A stretch of DNA of 64,000 nucleotides, from NCBI GenBank assembly GCA_947044405.1, contig CAMRHE010000028.1, positions 4,757,501 to 4,821,500 on the forward strand, written 5' to 3'. Source of the DNA: Leptodactylus fallax (taxonomy: Eukaryota; Chordata; Amphibia; Anura; Leptodactylidae). Made by a program: the position numbers and the translations under genes. Positions within the stretch are counted from its first letter, which is position 1. The number at the start of each line of letters is the position of its first letter. Below the pieces are notes generated by a model, which was not told where the DNA came from, searched no databases, and saw only the letters and a list, made by a program, of their open reading frames with translations. Of this stretch, positions 61,501 to 64,000 are shown one piece after another.

Positions 61501-63315
61501 AAAATTTGCAGGAGTTACATCAGGATTTTAAAAGGGTTTTGCAGGGAATAAAAACTTTAGGCCGTGTACTCACTGACCAGATCAGTAAATTTACTAACAT
61601 ACACCCGGGGGCCCTGTCACACTGATTCTTACATTTTCAGATCTCTTCTATCTCTGCCTCCTCTGGGTCATGTGACTGACCCTGCTCTACTCAGCATACA
61701 AGCAGCAGGCGTAGAGCAGGGTCAGTCATGTGACCCAGAGTCGGAGTGTCTGCTGAGGGAGGACAAGACCTCCGGCCCCCTGCAGTGCTCCAGGAGGTAA
61801 GAATTGGTGTGATGGAGGACGCGGCTGTATATCAGTTCACATGGAGGAATTTGGCACTGAATTTATCAGACAGAAAATTTCGTAAGGAATCTGAAGCTGA
61901 TTTTGATGCAGATTCTGAAAATCTGCAACCCATTCATTTCAATGAGGTCTCAAGCAAAATCTGCCAGGACACGTCTAGCTGAAAAAATCTGACTCTGATT
62001 GAAATGAATGGAGTGGATTTTGAGGCAAAATCAGTTCCTAATTCCCTCTGTGTGAACATACCCTTATGGTCCAGTGAATACACAGCCCAAAGTTATTATT
62101 CCCCACATAACTGCTTTAAGGCTACGGCCCACATTGCGGAAACGCAGCTTTTTTTGTTGCAGATTTTGCTGCGTTTTTTTGAGCCAAAGCCAGGAGTGGC
62201 TATAAAAGGAATGGGAAATATATAGCAAGCTGTTATACTGCCACCTTCTGGTCGTTCCACTCCTGGCTTTAGCTCAAAAAAACGCAGCAAAATCTGCAAC
62301 AAAAAAGCTGTGCAACGTGGGGCTGTAGCCTAAAGGGGTTTTCTAGTCCCAAATAGATTTTTCATATTGATAATCTGTCCATACAACAGGTCCTCTGTAT
62401 GTGATCTGTAGGGATCCGAAACCAGGACCCCAAACAGATCAGCTGACCTATGGATAGGGCATCAGTATGAAAAATCCTTTTGGAGATGGACAACCCCTTT
62501 TAAGGGGACATCCAACAACAACTTATTTAAAGGGGTACTCCATTACTTACTATTCAAAGGATATGGGATAACTTGCTGATTGGTGGGGTCCCACCACTTG
62601 GACCCCCACTGATCTCAACAACAAGAGTGTTTGCACCCAGGTTATGACCAGAGCACCTGGTCGTACAGTGCACGCCGCTACATTCATTTGAATGGTGACT
62701 GCCAGAGATAGCCAAATGCTTACTCAGCCATCTCTGGCGGTCCCCATTTAAATGATTGGAGCGTCGCACCCTGGGATCTTGAGGTCAGTGGGGGTTTCAG
62801 CGGTGGGACACCCTAGCCTTTAGATAGGTGGTAACTTGAATTCCACCTTAATGGGGTTGTCCAACAAGTCCTGATGACCTGCCCACCAGAGAGGTGATAA
62901 ATGTCTGATCACTGGGGGACCACCACTACCCATCAGGAGTCCCCCATTTCAGTGGAGTGATGTCTGCTACCCTGCCATTCAGGGGGGCCTCCCCCTCCTC
63001 CACACAATGGACTCTTCCATCACACACAATCCCCACGCTAAGGAACAAATCCAATGGAAGATGTGAGCGGTTACCCCTAGCAACCAATCAGATTCCAGCT
63101 TCTGGCAGACTGGAAAATGAAAGCAGCGCCTTGATTGGTTACTAGGGCATCCGCTTCAGTCTCCCATGGCCCTGGTATACAGACATGGCCATGTTATATC
63201 CAGCATATGGGCTGATACTGGGGTCGTCCCTGCCCCTGTCTCTATCCAGGGCTCCGATGCCCACGTCTGACTCACCGACATCCTGGTCGAAGGGGTTGGA
63301 GCTGAAGAGCGGCAT
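39076..63315 (-). CDS. STAM2: STAM2, signal transducing adaptor molecule 2 (14 coding exons)
   Basis: This is the ESCRT-0 adaptor that pairs with HRS/HGS on early endosomes, binds ubiquitinated cargo and recruits deubiquitinases. Joined exons, minus strand: 63276-63315, 58653-58737, 55099-55174, 54882-54977, 52726-52872, 52515-52584, 51196-51385, 49852-49946, 47229-47308, 45978-46065, 45143-45197, 43978-44131, 39974-40152, 39076-39265. They total 1545 nt, 514 residues plus stop, with every intron GT-AG and no frame break. Domains: VHS about 8-140; UIM about 165-182 (A172, S176 fit the motif); SH3 about 204-262 (ALYDF at 209-213, WW at 239-240); GAT/coiled-coil core about 294-375; Pro/Tyr/Gln-rich tail ending QQPLL. 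Tail and core match STAM2 better than STAM1. The protein is about 11 residues shorter than human, from losses near residue 270 and in the tail. The family assignment is from remembered homologues; the exon structure is read directly. Confidence 0.97.
39311..39939. mobile_element. TTAA composite element in STAM2 intron 13
   Basis: TTAAAGGGGTAGTCCGGGCG to ACCTGGACAACCCCTTTAA, with TACCAGATGTCAGATAG near one end and ACCAGATGTCAGATAG near the other. The interior (39440-39800) is the CAGCTGTTTGAAG repeat. It fills most of the 708-bp intron. Confidence 0.75.
39974..40152 (-). CDS. STAM2: STAM2 exon 13 (residues 393-452, Pro/Tyr/Gln tail)
   Basis: The 179-nt exon has a CTTCTAG acceptor and a GTAATC donor. 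It starts [15 protein letters not shown] and includes [20 protein letters not shown], the conserved STAM2 tail block. Confidence 0.94.
40153..40979. other. STAM2 intron 12, 3' part, with a GGGCCCC repeat
   Basis: 40555-40690 (GCTGCTGGGCCCCAATGTAA) matches 8880-9060 and 15425-15590. Nothing else recognised. Confidence 0.5.
40980..41490. other. Repeat-poor intronic block, candidate conserved element
   Basis: CpG-bearing, repeat-free 500 bp in intron 12 with AGAGTCTCTTGTTAACAAGC (palindromic GTTAAC core) and CCAGAGACGTCATCCTGCC (CRE-like). No exon-like frame. Confidence 0.3.
41491..41671. mobile_element. TTAA element fragment, left member of a joined pair
   Basis: From TTAAAGGGGATGTCTGGCTC to TTTTCTGGTGACACATTCCC, TTTAA. 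The right part matches the right end of the 31875-32436 element. Confidence 0.65.
41668..41996. mobile_element. TTAA palindromic MITE (GGAGTCCAGTGGG family), copy 4
   Basis: TTAAAGGGAACCTGTCGTAT to AATGTGACAGGTTCACTTTAA, with GAGCAGGAGGAGCAGAG / CTGCTCCTCCTGCTC arms and the TTAGGAGTCCAGTGGGCGGT core. It shares its left TTAA with the preceding element. Confidence 0.85.
41997..42842. other. STAM2 intron 12, middle part
   Basis: Poly(A) run at 42374-42388, AATATTAATATTA-like AT-rich patches near 42300, and a TTAA-type fragment at 42600-42730. No exon seen. Confidence 0.45.
42843..43212. mobile_element. TTAA interspersed repeat, left member of a joined pair
   Basis: TTAAAGGGACTGTCTAAG to TTGGAATATCCCTTTAA, with CTGCAGCTCAGCTCCCATTC inside. 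It shares TTAA at 43209-43212 with the next element. Confidence 0.75.
43209..43618. mobile_element. 410-bp palindromic TTAA MITE
   Basis: TTAAAGAGGACCTCAGGCAC to ATCACAGGTACTCTTTAA. Long inverted arms: TTTTACATACCGCTAGAAAG / CTTTCTAGCGGTATGTAAAA and GTAAGTTTCACGGTTTACTG / CAGTAAACCGTGAAACTTAC. Arms are about 180 bp with few mismatches. Confidence 0.95.
43619..43977. other. STAM2 intron 12, 5' end
   Basis: Nothing recognised beyond the exon 12 donor. Confidence 0.4.
43978..44131 (-). CDS. STAM2: STAM2 exon 12 (residues 341-392, coiled coil and ITAM-like segment)
   Basis: The 154-nt exon has a CTCTGCAG acceptor and a GTTTGG donor. It encodes [20 protein letters not shown] (residues 342-361), then [16 protein letters not shown]360-N-K-L fits an ITAM half-site. 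The second half reads Y373-S-K-P, where I remember YSKL in mammals. The donor (+3 T) is a weaker match than the others. Confidence 0.95.
44132..45142. other. STAM2 intron 11 with a CATGGC MITE
   Basis: 44640-44822 is a near-complete copy (CAAAAACATGGCCACTTTCT ... GAAGCAGCCATGTTTTATAA). The remainder has TTAA ends near 45110 and no other feature. Confidence 0.6.
45143..45197 (-). CDS. STAM2: STAM2 exon 11 (residues 323-341, GAT core)
   Basis: The 55-nt exon has a TTTTCTAG acceptor and a GTGAGT donor. It encodes [18 protein letters not shown] and the first two bases of R341. It is very close to human STAM2. Confidence 0.95.
45198..45977. other. STAM2 intron 10
   Basis: 45290-45700 holds fragments of the dispersed repeats (GGGGCTGAGCTGCGATACCA; CTGGACAACCCCTTTAA). 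No other feature. Confidence 0.5.
45978..46065 (-). CDS. STAM2: STAM2 exon 10 (residues 294-323, GAT core)
   Basis: The 88-nt exon has a TTTTACAG acceptor and a GTATTG donor. It encodes [20 protein letters not shown], then DSVTLLDLE. This begins the helical core that binds HRS. Confidence 0.95.
46648..46888. mobile_element. MITE in STAM2 intron 9
   Basis: Ends AGGCTACATTCACATTTGCA and GTGAGAACCTAGCCT are imperfect inverted repeats of the hAT-like type. The interior has AATCCTTCACTTTTTCCTCC and CATTGCTCAGG / CCTGAACAATGG. It sits inside a larger TTAA repeat (about 46440-46916). Confidence 0.6.
47229..47308 (-). CDS. STAM2: STAM2 exon 9 (residues 267-293)
   Basis: The 80-nt exon has a GTTTTACAG acceptor and a GTATGT donor. 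It encodes [17 protein letters not shown], then [10 protein letters not shown]. The [10 protein letters not shown] stretch is a clear STAM2 match. The part before it is shorter and diverged. A minisatellite begins 32 bp upstream of the acceptor. Confidence 0.9.
47309..47340 (-). other. Exon 9 acceptor and polypyrimidine region
   Basis: On the minus strand this reads CCTCTTCACTGCATTGTACA, TTTGTTTTACAG. It is the only unique sequence between the minisatellite and exon 9, so the branch point must lie here or within the repeat. Confidence 0.6.
47341..47620. repeat. 24/30-bp minisatellite in STAM2 intron 8
   Basis: Units of GTGACAAATCATGGCGGTAA, GCGTAAGCGT alternate between 24 and 30 bp, about 10-11 copies. 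Frames translating to [13 protein letters not shown] repeats are artefacts. Confidence 0.9.
47621..49851. other. STAM2 intron 8, remainder, with a repeat-poor block at 48560-48890
   Basis: 48020-48240 is an imperfect palindrome (GTATACAGAGCGGCTG / CAGCCACTCTGTATACAGAG). 48560-48890 is repeat-free with CATCAATTAACATTTTCTGC and GCTATTTGCATTGCC, a weak candidate regulatory element. 49300-49690 is unassigned. Confidence 0.4.
49852..49946 (-). CDS. STAM2: STAM2 exon 8 (residues 235-267, SH3 end)
   Basis: The 95-nt exon has a TTTGTAG acceptor and a GTAAGT donor. It encodes [20 protein letters not shown] (residues 236-255), then [11 protein letters not shown]. The WW pair and the ALYDF motif of exon 7 form the ligand groove that in STAM proteins binds USP8 and AMSH. 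Confidence 0.96.
50221..50583. mobile_element. TTAA interspersed repeat in STAM2 intron 7, full copy
   Basis: TTAAAGGGGTTTTCCAGGC to AAGATAGTCCCCCTTTAA. Loosely palindromic: ATCAGCTGTTTGAAGAAGAT / CACTTCAAAAGGCTGATC. It is the best full-length copy of the family at 158-412. Confidence 0.8.
50826..51178. mobile_element. TTAA interspersed repeat in STAM2 intron 7
   Basis: TTAAAGGGGTATTCTGCTAA to TACCAGACCACCCCTTTAA, with ATTGTCTGATCTGTGGGGGT and CAGTAGTCAGACCCCCACTG as inner inverted arms. Confidence 0.8.
51196..51385 (-). CDS. STAM2: STAM2 exon 7 (residues 172-235, UIM and SH3)
   Basis: The 190-nt exon has an AATCCCAG acceptor and a GTGAGG donor. It encodes [12 protein letters not shown], completing the UIM with A172 and S176, then KTLYP, then the first half of the SH3 domain: [19 protein letters not shown], the GEIIIVLDD strand and the first two bases of S235. 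Confidence 0.96.
51386..52514. other. STAM2 intron 6
   Basis: 52110-52335 is a partial CAGCTGTTTGAAG-family copy. A C-run lies at 52357-52368. Nothing else seen. Confidence 0.5.
52515..52584 (-). CDS. STAM2: STAM2 exon 6 (residues 149-172, linker and UIM start)
   Basis: The 70-nt exon has a CCCTTAG acceptor and a GTAGGG donor. It encodes [15 protein letters not shown], then KEDEDLAK, the acidic start of the ubiquitin-interacting motif. Intron 5 upstream is only 141 bp. Confidence 0.94.
52726..52872 (-). CDS. STAM2: STAM2 exon 5 (residues 100-148, end of VHS)
   Basis: The 147-nt exon is exactly 49 codons, phase 0 to 0, from a TTTCTAG acceptor to a GTAGGG donor. It starts [20 protein letters not shown] and ends VTFPTSGSQ. 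It completes the VHS superhelix and leads into the linker. Confidence 0.96.
52873..53483. other. STAM2 intron 4, 3' portion
   Basis: No repeat family or exon recognised. Confidence 0.35.
53484..53996 (+). mobile_element. L2 3' end with expanded 29-bp array (intron 4)
   Basis: It starts TCCCACTGTGCCAGTTGGTC and matches the L2 3' end at 20697-20960. The 29-bp unit (AATGTACAGCACCATGGAAT, TAATATAAT) is present about 14 times, then GGTGCTATATAAATAAACAA and (AAT)n. No reverse transcriptase remains. Confidence 0.9.
53997..54599. other. STAM2 intron 4, middle part
   Basis: T-run at 54360-54370. Otherwise unassigned. Confidence 0.35.
54600..54881. other. Repeat-poor block beside exon 4, candidate intronic conserved element
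   Basis: CpG-bearing, repeat-free sequence with ACATTTTATTGTCATGTATA, AAGCATAAATCAATAACGTC and GAAGAAGCTAATTATGAACG runs right up to the exon 4 donor. Confidence 0.35.
54882..54977 (-). CDS. STAM2: STAM2 exon 4 (residues 68-99, VHS)
   Basis: The 96-nt exon has an acceptor at CCTCCGTAG and a GTACGT donor. It encodes [20 protein letters not shown] (residues 68-87), then [13 protein letters not shown] second AG seven bases into the exon is out of frame and not used in this model. Phase is 0 on both sides. Intron 3, between exons 3 and 4, is only 121 bp. Confidence 0.94.
55099..55174 (-). CDS. STAM2: STAM2 exon 3 (residues 42-67, VHS)
   Basis: The 76-nt exon follows a TTTCCAG acceptor and ends at GTAAGT. 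It encodes [20 protein letters not shown] (residues 43-62), then LHALT. Relative to remembered STAM family sequences it has G at 46 (usually C) and H at 64 (usually Q). Confidence 0.94.
55275..56010 (+). repeat. Dispersed repeat in STAM2 intron 2 (GGAGTTACACAGGCTC family)
   Basis: TGGATACCTCTGACATGGAA at the left and AAGGAGTTACACAGGCTCTA, CAACAGCAAAACGATAAGAC at the right match the copies at 5040-6570. Confidence 0.65.
56011..57037. other. STAM2 intron 2, unassigned part
   Basis: No element boundary or exon recognised. Confidence 0.35.
57038..57535 (+). pseudogene. Tc1/mariner-type transposon fragment
   Basis: It begins CACTCCTCAACACTGAAATT, GCAACACC, a terminal repeat typical of Tc1-like elements. 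A broken frame at 57252-57475 includes [20 protein letters not shown], resembling the second DNA-binding helix of Tc1 transposases. The catalytic domain is absent; a 35-bp minisatellite begins where it would follow. Confidence 0.75.
57541..58260 (+). repeat. 35-bp minisatellite, about 20 copies, with higher-order duplication
   Basis: The unit is GGAATGGAGGTCTATCCTCT, GCAGTGAGGAGTCCT. A block of six variant units near 57831-58000 recurs about 212 bp later (58043-58210), including the same GTGTGGAGTCCC and GCCATGAGGAG variants. Confidence 0.95.
58491..58532. repeat. (AT)21 microsatellite
   Basis: Uninterrupted AT dinucleotides, 42 bp, about 120 bp beyond the exon 2 donor in intron 2. Confidence 0.98.
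58653..58737 (-). CDS. STAM2: STAM2 exon 2 (residues 14-42, VHS)
   Basis: The 85-nt exon lies between a TTTTTCAG acceptor and a GTAAGA donor. It encodes [20 protein letters not shown] (residues 14-33) and continues through DKIVNTPNG. This is the first part of the VHS domain, with W26. It enters in phase 1 and leaves in phase 2. Confidence 0.95.
58738..59868. other. STAM2 intron 1, 3' part
   Basis: No exon or named repeat recognised. Contains ordinary unique sequence and MITE end fragments. Confidence 0.35.
59869..59974. mobile_element. 106-bp minimal TTAA palindrome
   Basis: TTAAAGGGGTTATCCAGGCC, TATGATCCTGAGCTTG inverts against CAAGCTCAGTATCATAGTCC, TGGGATAACCCCTTTAA around a loop of about 30 bp. 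It is the smallest complete element of the TTAA superfamily here. Confidence 0.9.
59975..62119. other. STAM2 intron 1, middle part
   Basis: 60935-61165 is a CAGCTGTTTGAAG-family fragment. 61650-61745 is a short palindrome (CTGGGTCATGTGACTGACCC / GGGTCAGTCATGTGACCCAG). 61230-62000 carries fragments of an AATCTGCAGCG-type MITE. No exon. Confidence 0.5.
62120..62330. mobile_element. 211-bp palindromic hAT-like MITE
   Basis: GGCTACGGCCCACATTGCGG, with TTGTTGCAGATTTTGCTGCG, is inverted against CGCAGCAAAATCTGCAACAA and TGGGGCTGTAGCC. GCCAGGAGTGGC / CACTCCTGGC closes the stem. Confidence 0.9.
62331..63275. other. STAM2 intron 1, 5' end
   Basis: TTAA-type repeats at about 62333-62510 and 62527-62855 (TTTAAAGGGGTACTCCATTA). 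A CAACCAATCAGATTCCAGCT / TTGATTGGTTACTAGGGC inverted pair lies at 63079-63146. Otherwise unique. Confidence 0.5.
63276..63315 (-). CDS. STAM2: STAM2 exon 1 (residues 1-14)
   Basis: It encodes [13 protein letters not shown] plus the first base of codon 14, followed by a GTGAGT donor. The N-terminus is nearly identical to vertebrate STAM2. The base at -3 is G, an adequate initiation context. This start is chosen because it matches the family N-terminus exactly. Intron 1 is about 4.5 kb. Confidence 0.95.
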
Positions 63316-63600
63316 GTCTGGGGAGGGTGAAGGGGGAGACGTCTCCTGGACTGGGCTTCTATCAGACTCTTCCTCGTCCGGCTTCTCCCGTCACAACATC
63401 CAACACAACTGGCTTCCGTGTGCCCGGGGCTGCCCCGTTACCGCCTGACAAATAATAATGTAATCCCTCTGTGCCGCACCGTGTGATCACTTCCCTGACA
63501 GGTCTCAGTTATTATACACATCAAGAACCGTTTTCTAGAAAGCAGTCAGTCAGGATTTATAGAAGTTATTCCTGAGCTTTAGTGACAGGCAGTGCTCGGG
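63316..63600 (-). other. STAM2 5' UTR region with a two-codon upstream ORF
   Basis: The sequence before the ATG is GC-rich and repeat-free. On the minus strand it contains ATG TTG TGA (63399-63391), a minimal uORF 75 bp before the main start. The transcription start is not visible, so whether the uORF is in the mRNA is an inference. Confidence 0.45.
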
Positions 63601-63649
63601 CAGCCCAGTCTGAGGTCCTCAGCAGTAGGAAGGGCAGCGACGCTGTGAT

Positions 63650-63730
63650 GAGGAAAGTCACGTGCATGACGTCATCGGGACGATAGCGCAGAAGTGTGGG
63701 GCGGGGTTGAGGAGGCAGTGACGTCACGCG
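63650..63730 (-). promoter_or_regulatory. STAM2 core promoter: two CREs, E-box, GC box
   Basis: An 81-bp cluster contains GTCACGTG (63657-63664), consensus TGACGTCA twice (63667-63674 and 63719-63726) and GGGGCGGGG (63698-63706). It has no TATA box, which suits a housekeeping gene. These are known CREB/ATF, bHLH (USF or CLEAR-type) and Sp-family sites; function here is inferred from position. Confidence 0.65.
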
Positions 63731-64000
63731 TTAAAGGAGATGTGTTTCAGGATGAGCGGTGGCCTTGTATTTATTGGGGAGCTGAATTGATTTAACACCC
63801 GAGATATTTGGCAACCATATAAAGCCAGACACTTTATAGGGTATTTCTAAGGGTTTATGGTTAAATAGCTGCATTTTTTTTCTTAATTCTTGAGCTTTTT
63901 TAAAAATTTTTGCATACATTTTTCATAACAGATTAGGTCAACTGTCGTCATGGCCACCACTGCATACCTCACAACTTTCAGAGGATCTTAAGAGGGACAC
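63731..64000. other. Upstream flank of STAM2
   Basis: AT-rich, no gene seen. 63958-64000 (TGCATACCTCACAACTTTCA, GAGG) begins a repeat related to the leaders at 3985 and 16384. Confidence 0.5.

Noticed and set aside
1..64000. tRNA, 5S, U1, U2, U6 or other standard RNA genes
   Set aside because: No hallmark sequences (A/B boxes in register, snRNA 5' ends) seen; covariance search not possible here.

Overview
The window is vertebrate nuclear DNA, most probably from a frog. It has one clearly identifiable protein-coding gene, split into small exons with GT-AG introns, and it is dense in non-autonomous DNA transposons, minisatellites and LINE debris. The encoded protein matches vertebrate STAM2 along its whole length. 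The frog (probably neobatrachian) assignment is my inference from the repeat landscape: many TTAA-flanked palindromic elements ending in AAAGGGG or AAAGGGA, hAT-like MITEs, L2 and Tc1 fragments. I could not test it against a database.

Gene. STAM2 lies on the minus strand, with its start codon at 63315-63313 and its stop at 39078-39076. I recovered 14 coding exons. The exon lengths sum to 1545 nt with consistent phases and give a 514-residue protein (human about 525). The order is VHS domain, ubiquitin-interacting motif, SH3 domain, HRS-binding GAT/coiled-coil core with an ITAM-like segment, and a Pro/Tyr/Gln-rich tail. It is the ESCRT-0 subunit that sorts ubiquitinated receptors on endosomes. 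A compact promoter with two consensus CREs, an E-box and a GC box lies 340-410 bp upstream of the ATG.

Layout. Positions 1-38.6 kb are gene-free as far as I can see. They hold two 31-bp minisatellite arrays in opposite orientation (1.36-2.49 and 12.19-13.13 kb), a 49-bp array grown from a hairpin-transposon arm (10.1-11.3 kb), a 5'-truncated L2 LINE with an almost intact reverse transcriptase (19.35-21.0 kb), a Tc1-like transposase remnant (30.9-31.3 kb) and dozens of MITEs. Between them are repeat-poor stretches that look like candidate conserved non-coding elements. In many vertebrates CACNB4 lies downstream of STAM2 in the same orientation. No CACNB4 coding exon was found here, but a repeat-poor block at 28.0-29.35 kb is a speculative candidate for its 5' end.

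The STAM2 introns (39.3-63.3 kb) carry the same repeats, plus a second L2 tail with an expanded 29-bp array, a 35-bp minisatellite next to a Tc1/mariner fragment, a minisatellite 32 bp from the exon 9 acceptor, and a 410-bp palindrome. I found no rRNA, tRNA, snRNA, CRISPR array, virus or toxin gene. I do not see a new multi-gene system. The most unusual signal is the repeated conversion of transposon pieces into minisatellites and the joining of TTAA-target palindromic elements through shared TTAA sites.
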